From Kudoa neothunni (taxonomy: Eukaryota > Cnidaria), in the NCBI GenBank assembly GCA_964304625.1, contig OZ199840.1, forward strand, positions 248,001 through 312,000: a DNA stretch of 64,000 nt. The letters are read 5' to 3'. The position numbers and the translations under genes were made by a program. Below are positions 1-10,470 of this stretch, piece after piece (positions within the stretch are counted from its first letter, which is position 1; each line of letters begins with the position of its first letter). A model generated the notes under the pieces. That model searched no databases. It saw only the letters and a list, made by a program, of their open reading frames with translations, and was not told the origin of the DNA.

Positions 1-98
1 TTTGCTATCTGACAATGAATAAATCATAATATCCATAAATGAAATTTTGGTCAATTGTATTCCGAACCATCAATCGGTATTTCACTTAATTGTCAACC
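1..98 (+). promoter_or_regulatory. Conserved upstream block of gene A
   Basis: The sequence directly upstream of the start codon is shared by all six family members, including the string GGTCAATTGTATTCCGAACC or a one- or two-base variant (here the block begins TTGGTCAATTGTATTCC). It then runs through CATCAAT and TTAATTGTCAACC into the ATG. Conservation outside the coding region in copies of both orientations suggests the core promoter and 5' UTR. No TATA box or start site can be proved by reading. The window starts inside the block. Confidence 0.5.
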
Positions 99-3097
99 AT
101 GAAAATAACCAGATTTCTCTACCTTGCTTTAGGTATCATCCCGAGTCTATTTTAATACTAATGTAAGTTTAGGTCTTTTGATATCATGCACAGTCAATGC
201 TACCGGGCCTTCAAGTCCTCAAGCTGCACCTGCACCTGCGGCTCTAGCTCCAACGAAAACGCTGAAATACCAGATTGTGAAAGGTGCATCTAATAGCCCA
301 AACCAAATTAAGATCAAACTTGAAGGCTCTGAATATCCGAGGGGCAATAAGTGTGTTTTAAGGCGATCTAACGAAGCGGAAATCGCAGCCTCTACTACTG
401 CTCCTCGTGTAACAACAGCTGAGTTTAAAGACATCTATAACTGCGCTGCTAATGATAGTGATAATGCTTCTAATCAATGTGTTGTCGATTGTAATACTGA
501 TGAGAATAAAATCACTTACGATATACTATCACCAAGAACCAAATACATATATGTCAACGTCGGCAGTGGCACAGATACTGTTAAAGAAAAAGTAAATGGA
601 GCAGGATCAAAAGTATTCGGATATTCAATACGTAAATCAACTTAATTTAATACGAAAATAAATTAAATTTAGCACTATTGACCAACCCACATATCGCCGT
701 TTCTACAGACACTGCCAACAATAAGTTGCAATTCCTAGTCAAAACTTGTGCTCCCGTAAATTGCCCAATTTATTATAAAGATATCCAATATGAAGTTGGT
801 ACCAAAGGGGAAGATTGTAAAACTGGGAATACTGCAAACACAGTTGATTTTGATTTATTGTTACCTCATTACGAAGTGAAGTGCGGAAATTACCCCAGTT
901 TCTTTTACGATATGCCCAATCAATATATGAAGAAAAACATAGCCATTTATGAGCCTCAGTTTTATATCGTAACTAAAATTGAAAACAAAGTTGGAATTAA
1001 ATTCACTAATTCCTTGTCGTCTGAAATATGTTTGTTCCGTCTAAAAGATGGTTTGAATGCAGCAACTGATCAATCATATACGTCCGCTTGTGGTGGTGCC
1101 GGTAAAGATTGTTACGCCCCATGTAACTACGTCGAACTCAATGGCATTGCGGGGAAAAAGTTTTATAAAGTTTTAATCCAAACAAGGTATCGCGACATAA
1201 AAGCTACCGGTGATAGTCCGGATGGTTACACGCAAACTAAATTCGGTAATTCTTACATTAAGACGAATTTTTCATTATTTTCATTAGCAATTACTGAACC
1301 AGCTGGAGGATTTCTTTCTACTTATACTAATGTTGGCGTTTCGTTTGACGGTACCCCATTTAAAGAAGGAACTAATCCACAAATTAATATATGTACTCTT
1401 AAACATTATTTTGCTGATAAACCAAAGCCAGCCACCCCAACCGGCACAACATGTACCACTCAGAGCAGCAGCAGCACCACTTGCAACACTGATTGCTCAA
1501 AATTGGTAATTGAGGGACTTTCAGCAGGAAAAGCGTACGTGATTGAGATTACATTTGGTGGAATTAATGATCCAAGTGGTTTCAAAGAACATATATTCAT
1601 AAGAACAGGTAAATCAGTATATATATTTTATAAAATAACGAATTATATATAGCAAAGGGAACAGGTAAAGAGTATGGAACTACTGATCCTACGAAGACAG
1701 ACACGACAGTCTCTCTTACAGCTATGGCTGGGCTTTCATCGGGAGAAAAGAAAGATGAACCTACCTGTGAGTATTTAATAAGTCCGACCGGATTAGATAG
1801 CTTTTTCCATGCGAAATGCAATGGCAACACCCCGTGTAGAGGAATTTGCAGTGAACAAGTTACGATAGAAAACCTTGAGCCAAACAAACCTTATGACATC
1901 AGGGTCATCGCACATAAGGATTACGACATAAAAGATTACACAAATATACAAACAGGTTATTGAAGTTATAATTTATTCTTTAAAATTTTTATAGCATTAA
2001 CAACGTTAACGATAACACACAAGATCACATTGGATGGTTTGTCATTGAAGGCAAGATTAAATTCCGTGGATCCAACTGCAACATGCAGTTATATCGTAAA
2101 GAAGAAAACTGGTAACGATTACATAGATTATTACACATGTCCAGTGGTGTCGGAAGTAGCGACGCCTGTTACTGCCCCGGTAGCACCACCACCACCCGCT
2201 TCAGCTCCTACTTCCAGTTTAAGTTCTGCGGATCTCAACATAGCTAGAATTGCCATACCGACGACAGCAGATGATGGTCCAATGACAGCAGCGAAATCTT
2301 CAGTTCCGGATACTTCAGATACACAGCTTGCTGATGTCGCGAACAGCGCAAACACATGTTCTTCAAACCCCCTTTGCAGTTCCATAACATTTCCCGAGTA
2401 TGAAGCAGCAAATACATACAAAATTTTAGTCACAGCTATTGGAAAATCTTCACAACAAGAGCATATCATAGAATCAAGTATTACAATTAATGTCTCTATT
2501 AAGAATTTTTTAAACGAAACTTGTATTAGCTGCACCACAAGTAAACCCAACTGACTCCTCAAAATTGATATCAGTCGTCATTACACGTGATGGGAACAGT
2601 TTCATTGTAACCACCACACTTCCATCCAGTATGAACGATAAATCAAAATGCAGATGGGAGTTACGTAATAGCAGTGTCAAGTCTAATGCTGTAGTAAAAT
2701 CTTGCATGGGAAGAAGCGTAGACAGATGTACTGCCTTTGTGACCTGTAAAGAATTCAAAATAGATAATTTACCTGATGGAAATAACTATTATTTGACTGT
2801 TTACAATGCTCAAGATAATAATATTTTCGGTGGTGCTGACATTCAACAAGGTATATTATTTGTTCACAGTGTGATTTAATGTTATATATTGTAGGAGCAA
2901 AGAGTAGTTCAGGGTGAGCTTAATAATATGTTTTTATCAAATTTAACATATTTTAGGGATAAAACCAAACTTATGTAAACATTTTTAGATGCTAATATTT
3001 GAATTTACTGGATTTTAGAATCATTATTGCATGCGTTGCTCTGATTGTGGTTGTGGCGGTAGTTGGAACCGTGGTATTGAAGAAGAAAAGGGATTAA
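99..3097 (+). CDS. Gene A: seven-module Cys-rich type I membrane protein
   Basis: Ten exons: 99-132, 173-631, 673-1245, 1288-1608, 1653-1955, 1995-2477, 2530-2850, 2895-2913, 2957-2974 and 3019-3097. The joined length is 2610 nt, giving 869 residues with no internal stop. The introns are 39-52 nt, all GT-AG. Residues 1-20 (MKITRFLYLALGLLISCTVN) read as a signal peptide, followed by a Pro/Ala-rich linker. Seven modules follow. Each has paired cysteines and most end in an L-x-P-x3-Y-x-I/V type motif (LSPRTKYIYV, LEPNKPYDIRV) like the tyrosine corner of fibronectin III domains. Exon 3 carries two modules; exons 2, 4, 5, 6 and 7 carry one each. Exon 6 has a variable Pro/Ala/Ser insert. A helix near residues 844-864 spans the membrane and the tail ends KKKRD, a KKXX ER-retrieval form. 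The start was chosen because it opens the signal peptide and matches the five other copies. The function is unknown; a role as a cysteine-rich adhesion or antigen-like ER or surface protein is inference. Confidence 0.85.
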
Positions 3098-3631
3098 ATT
3101 AAGTTTCGTTAACTATAGTTTATAGGTAATATTTATGATAGAAATTTTTCGATCACGTGGCATTATTTTATATTTTGAATCATTAGTTGAACTTATTGTT
3201 TTTTAAAATTTGTATGTGTCTTTAGAGAGGAAATATGATCTCCGATATTTTTTTATAAAATTATATGATTTTAGCAGAATTGTCTCCAATTTATATTAGC
3301 TTCAAATAAGCTTTTTGTGACTCTAATTATAATTTGAAATCTGATCAAATTATGTTCATGAATTTCCAGGTTAAAATATTAATATCTTGAGTTTGAATTT
3401 ATTGGAAAAATTTATCATAGAAAAGTTAAATGAAAAAATCGGAACGACAGCACATTCTCTGGTTCACATTACGCGTGCGCCGACAATTTTTACAGAAGAA
3501 AAACATCACTCTCAGAACTGAGCACATCCACACCATTCCTTAACATCTTCTCATAGAATTAATCTATTCGCGAATCCGACTCATTTAGCTGTCGAACATA
3601 CGCTGAAACCTTGACTTGAAACCGAACCTCT
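3098..3631. other. 3' flank of gene A, shared with sister copies
   Basis: There is no coding signal. Roughly the first 350 bases match the 3' flanks of genes B, C, D, E and F, so they belong to the duplicated unit and probably hold the 3' UTR and polyadenylation site. The remainder, from about 3440, is unlike the other flanks and ends at the TTAA of the piggyBac insertion. Confidence 0.6.
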
Positions 3632-6035
3632 TTAACCCTTTGATGCCTAAAAATCAAGGAGTGAGAAAATATTTTTATTGAGAATGTAAAAATACCTAAA
3701 AAATAAAAATTAATAATATATATACAAATTTAAGAAATATTTAATTAGGAAGTCTATTAAACTTAATGGTGCCATATGGCACCATTCGGAGACAGCATGG
3801 TCTCCAAAATGCAATGCGCATGCTCGAAATTTAAAAAAAAACAACGTCGCTCCCAAAAAGTACACGTATAACAGATAAACCTAATAAAAAAATTTATTTT
3901 TTTGTATGATAATCTAAGAAGCAGTTTCTATTTATATTTAAGTATAAGTGGGCATCGCATTTGAGGCACATTGTTCTGGAATGCAGTCCACAAAATTTAC
4001 ATCTTATTTTGGTCGTTGTGCATTCTGGGAAATGTGAGATTTGGTCAAATCGTACATTTTTACTTACCTTTTACTCAGAAAGATTATAGACCCTAGCTGT
4101 CATTGGAATTGGTGTGGTAACAAAATCGGATGTGGACGGCCTACCTCTCTTCCTCATCATATTTACCACCTGATTCACATGCATCATTTGCTCGTTCACC
4201 AAAACGCTAAAATCCATTAAACAGAGAATATTTTTGGCAGGAATTTCGTTTAGCAGGCACTGGCGTTTGTAAACAAGCCATCCGTTAAGGATACACAAAT
4301 TAATGGCCCACAAAAATATCCTCTTGAACCATTTTTTGGATTTATGGTCCAATCGATAAAGAGTCATCAGCATGTCAAAAAAGTCCACTCCACCCATGTT
4401 TCGATTGTAAATTTTGATGATATGTGGGAAATTGATTTTTACAGCTTTTTTTCTCTTTTCGGTCGTATCTGTCGATAGTGCTCATAGGAGAAATAGAGTG
4501 AGCGGTCGATATCACAGTTACGACGGAGCTGTCTAACCAACGCACAATGTTAGTTTTTGAATTTTTATCTGCATATAGTGCGTATTCGTAACTGCCCCTT
4601 TTCAATTTTTTAAAGGTCTTATCATCACTGACAGGACAATTACGGAGGCGATTTCGTCTCATCGTACTCGTGGAGTGATGACCCATTTTGAGTAGAATCG
4701 AATGCAGCGGGAGCGTTGAAAAATAATTGTCAAAATATAGGTGGTGCCTGTTTCCCTTTTCAATAGACTGGACTAATTTTAAAACGATATCGGAGGATCG
4801 AAAACCCGAGTTTTCGCCATCATAAATAAAATTGCCATCTTAAAAAAAAAAGTCGTGGACAATACCACCAGACCCATTTCTTGTAAACACCTTGAACCCC
4901 CATTTTGTAGGTTTGGATGGCAGATATCGCTTGAGGCCGGACTTAACTTTAAATGGAATCATCTGCTCATCCACGCATTGATTGTTGTCGGGTTCGGTTT
5001 TCAAACAGGCCTCTCGAATAATGTCTAATAGGGGCCTTACTTTAAAAAATCGATCATAATCCTTGTGGTTACAGGATTTAACAATATCATTGTTACCACA
5101 AAAATGAATGAATTTTTGCATATCCATGAAGCGATCTCTCGACATTTTATCAGCTATAGTTGTTATGTTGAGTTCAGCACTCCAGTAGCTCCTTATTCTA
5201 GGTAATTTAATAATGGCCATTCTTATAAGCATTCCAATGAATAACTTTATTTCGTTTACGGTAGTTCGAAACAACGAATTTTTTTCTATGGAATACTTAT
5301 TAGTTTCTTTACAAATTAATTCAAATAATTTGTCGGAAAAGAACATATTAAAATATGAATAAGGATCCAAAATATTCTCTTTTTTGAGTTTCTTATTTAT
5401 GAGGACGCTTTCATCTACCATGTTTAATGAGTTTTTTATAAATCGTGATTGATGGTCGTTATGATCCTCCGTGTCAGAACTAGTATCTGAGAGAATATCG
5501 GTTTTCAAATTTTCGATTACATCATCAGATATGTTTTCAGCGTCAGATATATTGGCATCAGGTAGTAATATTAACTCCTCAACAATATCCCCATTATCGC
5601 TAATCTTTTTCACCAAATCAGAGTCCATGATAATGCCAATGCGACACAACGTGGGCGCCGAACGGTGACATATGGCACCACGAATTAATCATTCACTGTA
5701 AACCTCGACATTTACGAACTAATAACGGCGATATACATTTTTTTAAAATTTTGTATAATTTCCAATATATATTTTTTAAATGAAAATATAATAATTTTAG
5801 GAATATGATTCAGTCAATCAAACATTACCTGTTTATTATACAAAAAACATCGATTTGATTTGCATTTTTATTGATAAAAAAATAAAAAATACTGTTATTT
5901 GTTTTTTGATAAAATAAAGTGGCAATTAATAATGCCCTTATAGGATATATTTATGCAGAGACACTAATACACGCCAAGAAATTTCCAAAACAATGGCATG
6001 GTGCCATATGGCACTATTCCGTCTTAAAGTGTTAA
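3632..6035 (-). mobile_element. piggyBac element PB1, decayed
   Basis: TTAA lies at both edges (3632-3635 and 6032-6035), the target duplication of piggyBac. The edge TTAACCCTTTGATGCC resembles the right end of PB4 read in reverse. Subterminal palindromes of the form GGTGCCATATGGCACC occur at about 3770 and 6000, with a related CATATGGCACCA at 5670. The element sits between the convergent genes A and B. It encodes a broken transposase on the minus strand. Confidence 0.85.
3894..5628 (-). pseudogene. Broken piggyBac transposase of PB1
   Basis: The N-terminal part (ATG at 5628, open to 4840) carries the first catalytic aspartate in CVDEQMIPFK and the block RYLPSKPTKWGFKVF. The frame is lost at an A/T run near 4840-4850. 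The second aspartate survives in another frame near 4730 (YFDNYFS). The third lies at about 4390 (GGVDFFDML). A C-terminal cysteine-rich zinc domain (CKFCG, CLKC) ends at 3894. At least two frameshifts separate these blocks, so no functional protein is expected. The domain order and motifs match DDE_Tnp_1_7 transposases and are closest here to PB4. Confidence 0.85.
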
Positions 6036-6292
6036 CATAATCAAATCACAAATAAGAGCTTAAACTATAATTACAGTCATAAAAAATTAATTCAAAGTCA
6101 ATATAAAATGGAGAAAAATCTATTGAAATCACATAATAAAAACATCGGAGATCATATTTTCTCTCTAAAGTCGCAAGCGAAATTCAAAATATGCTAAATT
6201 CAGCTAATGATTCAAAATATAAAATAATGCCACGTGATCGAAAAATTTCTATCATAAATATTACCTATAAACTATAGTTAACAAAAATTAAT

Positions 6293-9200
6293 TTAATCTC
6301 TTTTCTTCTTCAATACCACGATGCCAACTATTGCAATAACCACAACCACAGCAACACATGCAATAATGATTCTAAAATCAGTTAATTCAAATATCAGCAC
6401 TTAAAAATGTTTACATAAGTTTTGTTTTATTCCTAAAAAATATTAAATTTGATAGAAGCATATTATTAAGCTCACCCTGAACTACTCTTTGCTCCTACGA
6501 TATATAACATTAAATTACACTGTGAACAAATAATATACCTTGTTGTATGTCAGCACCGCCAAAAATTGTATCATCTTCGACACTGTAAACAGTCAAATAA
6601 TAGTTATTTCCATCAGGTAAATTATTTATTTTGAATTCTTTACAGGTCACAAAGGCAGTACATCTGTCTACGTTTCTTCTCATGCAAGATTTTACTACCG
6701 CATTTGACTTGACACTGCTGTTACGTAACTCCCATTTGCATTTTGATTTATCGTTCATGGTGGCTGGAAGTGTGGTGGTTACAATGAAACTGTTCCCATC
6801 ACGTGTAATGACGACTGATATCAATTTTGAGGAGTCAGTTGGGTTTAATTGTGGTGCACCTAATATAAGTTTGATTTAAACAATTCTTAATAGAGACATT
6901 AATTGAAGAATTAATTGTAGTACTTGATTCTATAATATGCTCTTTTTGTGAAGATTTTCCGATAGCTGTGACTAAAATTTTGTATGTATTTACTGCTTCA
7001 TACTCGGGAAATGTTATGGAACTGCAAAGGGGATTTGAAGAACAGGTGTTTGCGCTGTTAGTTGCACCAGCAAGCTGTGTATCTGAAGTATCCGGAACTG
7101 AAGATTTCGCTGCTGTCATTGGGCCACCATCTGCTACCATTGACACAGCAATTCTAGCTATGTTGAGATCCGCAGAACTTAAACTGGAAGTAGGAGCTGA
7201 AGCGGGTGGTGGTACCATTGGGGCGGTAACAGGTGTCGTTACTTTCGGCACCTCTGGACATGTGTAATAATCTGTGTAATCGTTACCAGTCTTCTTTTGT
7301 ACCACATAACTACAAATTGCAGTTGGATCCACGGAATTTAATCTTGCCTTCAATGACAAACCATCCAAGGTGATCTTATGTGTTATCGTTAATGTTGTTA
7401 ATGCTATTAAAAATTTACAGAATAAATTATAACTTCAATAACCTGTTCGTATATCTGTGTAATCTTTTATGCCGTAATCCTTATGTGCGATCACCCTGAT
7501 GTCATAAGGTTTGTTTGGCTCAAGGTCTTCTATCGTAACTTGTTCGCTGCAAATTCCTCTACATGGGGTGTTGCCATTACATTTCGCGTGAAAAAAGCTG
7601 TCCAATCCAGCCGGACTCACCAGATACTCACAGGTAGGTTCATCTTTCTTTTGTGAAGATTCAGTTGTGGTAGCAACCGTAGCTGTAAGAGAGACTGTCG
7701 TGTCTGTCTTTGTAGGGTCAGTAGTTCCATACTCTTTACTTGCTCCATTTTCTATATAATTTATTATTTTACAAAATAAATATATTGAATTACTTGTTCT
7801 TATGAATATATATTCTTTAAAATCACTTGGAAGACTTTGGCCTGTAAATGTGATTTCAATCATGTAGGCTTTTCCCGCTGTAAGTCTTTGAAGCACTAAC
7901 TTTGTTGAACAATCAATTTTGCATTTGTTATCACCGGAACCTCCTCTGGAACTGTCAGTGTCGCATGTTGTTTCAGTTGGAGATCCTGATTTGATTATGT
8001 CTGCCAAATAGTGTTTAAGAGTACATGTATTAATTTGTGAATTAGTTTCTCCTTTAAATGAGGTACTATCAAACTTAACACCAACATTGGTATATGAAGA
8101 AAGCAATCCGACGTCTTTTTCAGTAATCGCTAGGGAAAATAATAAAAAGTGCGTGTAAATATAAGGATTACCATATTTAGTTTGTTCATAACCTCTCAAT
8201 GTACCGGCAGCGGCTTGAATGTCGTGATGCCTCGTTTGAATTAAAATTTTATAAATCTTTGTATCCGTGATGCCATTAAGTTCGACGTACTTACAAGGGG
8301 CGTAACAACTCTTTCCGGTTCCACCACAAACTGAAATATATGATGGGTGGTTTGCTGCGTTCTGGCCATCTTTAAGACTGAATAGACATATTTCAGATGA
8401 TTGCGAATTAGTGAATTTAATTCCGATTTTTCCTTCAGTTTTGTCTACAATATAAAATTGAGGATTATAAATGGCTATGTTTTCCTTCATATATTGATTC
8501 GGCATATTGTAAAAGAAACCGGGATATTTTTCGCATCTTACTTCGTAATGCGGTAACAATAAATCAAAGTCAACTTTGTTCGCTTCATTTTCAGTATTAC
8601 AATTTGTCGCCTTGGTACCTTCTGCGTATTTGATATCTTTGTAATAAATAGGACAATTTACAGGTGCACATGGTTTTGCTGCGAATTTCAACTGATGAAC
8701 ATCTGTAGACACGGTAATTTGTGGATCAGCCAATAATGCTAAATTAAATTGATTTTATGTTAAATTAAATTGATTTACGTATTGAATATCCGAATACTTT
8801 TACTTCTGATGTTCGACTTGTCCCTGTAACAGTCTGCACATCATTCCCGACATCGACTAATATGTATTTGGTCCTTGGCGAAAGCATTTCATAGGCGATT
8901 TTATTCTCATCGGTATTACATGCGATGACACATCTACTGGTATCAGAATTATCGTTGTGGTTAGCGGCGCAGCTGGCAATATCTGCAAACGCAGCTGCTG
9001 GTACAGGAGGAGTACGAGCTGTCATTTCCGCTTCGTTAGATCGCATTATAATGCACCTTTTGTCACTTCCATAGTCAGAGCCTTCAAGTTTGATTTGAAT
9101 ATCGTCCATGCCATCACTTTTCTTCACAATCTGATATTTTAACGTTTTCGTTCGAGCTTCAGCTACAGGTGCAGCTGCAACTGCAGCTGGAGGACTTGAA

Positions 9201-9311
9201 CTTACAACAGTATTGGCTGTGCTTGATATCAAAACACCTATGCTTACATTAGCATTAAAATTAACTCAGGAAAATACCTAAAACAAGGAAGAGAAATTCA
9301 GCTATTTCCAT
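6293..9311 (-). CDS. Gene B: seven-module Cys-rich type I membrane protein
   Basis: Ten exons in reading order: 9311-9278, 9237-8779, 8738-8172, 8129-7794, 7751-7443, 7403-6924, 6859-6539, 6494-6476, 6432-6415 and 6371-6293. The sum is 2622 nt, 873 residues, uninterrupted. Introns are 39-64 nt; intron 6 is the long 64-nt form shared with E and F. The signal peptide starts MEIAEFLFLVLGVLISSTAN. Exon 4 is the longest of the family (336 nt). The membrane helix (IIIIACVAVVVVIAIVG) and KKKRD tail are intact. It is inverted relative to gene A and converges on it, with PB1 between their 3' ends. The last three exons are almost base-identical to those of gene D. Function unknown. Confidence 0.85.
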
Positions 9312-9425
9312 GATTGACAGTTAAATTATTTACCAATTGATGGTTCGGAATACGATTGACCCGAATTTCGCTCATGTGTAGATGTAGTGATTCATCTATC
9401 GTCAGATAGCAAAACCTAGACTAGA
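9312..9425 (-). promoter_or_regulatory. Conserved upstream block of gene B
   Basis: On the minus strand this repeats the family 5' block: TTTTGCTATCTGACGAT, then AAATTCGGGTCAATCGTATT and CCGAACCATCAATTGGT before the start codon. It is the likely promoter and 5' UTR, by conservation only. Confidence 0.5.
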
Positions 9426-9828
9426 CAACAATTATTCAAATTATTAAAAAATTAATCTAAACTAATTTGAGGCTATCTATCTCATATCGGATTGGTAAAT
9501 TAACCCTCCTAAGTTTTTGGGGTATATTCTACCCCAAAACTATTTTTACATCGCAATATCTCATTGTTTTCAACAGTCAATTTCAGGTAATTTTTTATTT
9601 TCATAAAAAAATTAATTGAGTTAATTTTAAATTGAAAATTTTTTAATTGATTAAATAGTAAACTTTCTATATAAAAAATATCCCAATATTTTTTTTCTAA
9701 AAATGACGGAAAAATTGTATATAAATTAATTACATTTCAGTGATATTGTGTGGGTAGTTACGGAGATAATCCAAGTTTATTGCGCATTTATTCAAACGGC
9801 GCATGCTCAATCCTTCACAAGTTCGACC

Positions 9829-10470
9829 ATGAGCGATAGCGTTGACTTTAGTGTCGATATTTCTTCATCTGGAAGTGTATTTGAAGATTATGTTATAGAT
9901 GAATATAAATTGACAGATGATGAAATTGAAGTTAACGAGATTCATGTTGATTCCTTGCTTAGCAAAAGTTGGATTTCATGGAGCGTTTCAAAGCTCCCCA
10001 TAACCAAAACATGTGCGGAAAATATAATGCACTCTACCCCAGAACCTACTTGCTACACAACTCTAAAAGTAAAAAATTTGCTGGACTGCTTTCAGTCTTT
10101 TTTGCAGTTGAAATTTGGAATAAAATTATATATTTCGCTAATATATTTGGGAAACATAAATTCAAAGATGACTGATGCGACGTGGACGATATAGAATTTC
10201 GGTGTTATTTAGGTCTTCTCGTATTAATGGGAACTCACAAAGATAGACAAGAACCCGTATGCGAACTTTTTAGCCTTAAAGAAGGAAAAGAAATATACTG
10301 GCAGTTGTTTTCTCTTCAACGATTCAAGCAGATTTCGCGTGCCCTTCATTTTGACTATTTAAATACCAGAATGCAACGCAGGGATGCCGATAAATTTTGT
10401 TCTATATGCGATTTATGGGATAACTGGGCTGAGATACTACCTAAATGTTTCGCTCCACATCAAGATGTAA
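9829..10470 (+). pseudogene. PB2 transposase, N-terminal part
   Basis: It opens with an acidic Ser/Asp-rich N-terminus from ATG 9829, then shifts frame near 9965 and again near 10180. Reading across the frames gives blocks such as FFAVEIWNKIIYFANIFG, CYLGLLVLMGTHKDRQ and FKQISRALHFDYLN. These match the region of piggyBac transposases ahead of the first catalytic aspartate. The reading breaks at 10470, where another element has inserted. It is non-functional. Confidence 0.75.

Noticed and set aside
178-645. Each exon of the six genes taken as a separate small gene
   Set aside because: Most such frames begin at non-ATG codons. GT-AG junctions join them in frame in all six copies with matching phases, and only the joined form has a signal peptide and membrane helix.
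1597-1887. Antisense open frames repeated in the six genes (for example opposite exons 5, 6 and 7)
   Set aside because: They recur only because the sense exons are conserved. They cross introns, start at varying codons and have no independent support.
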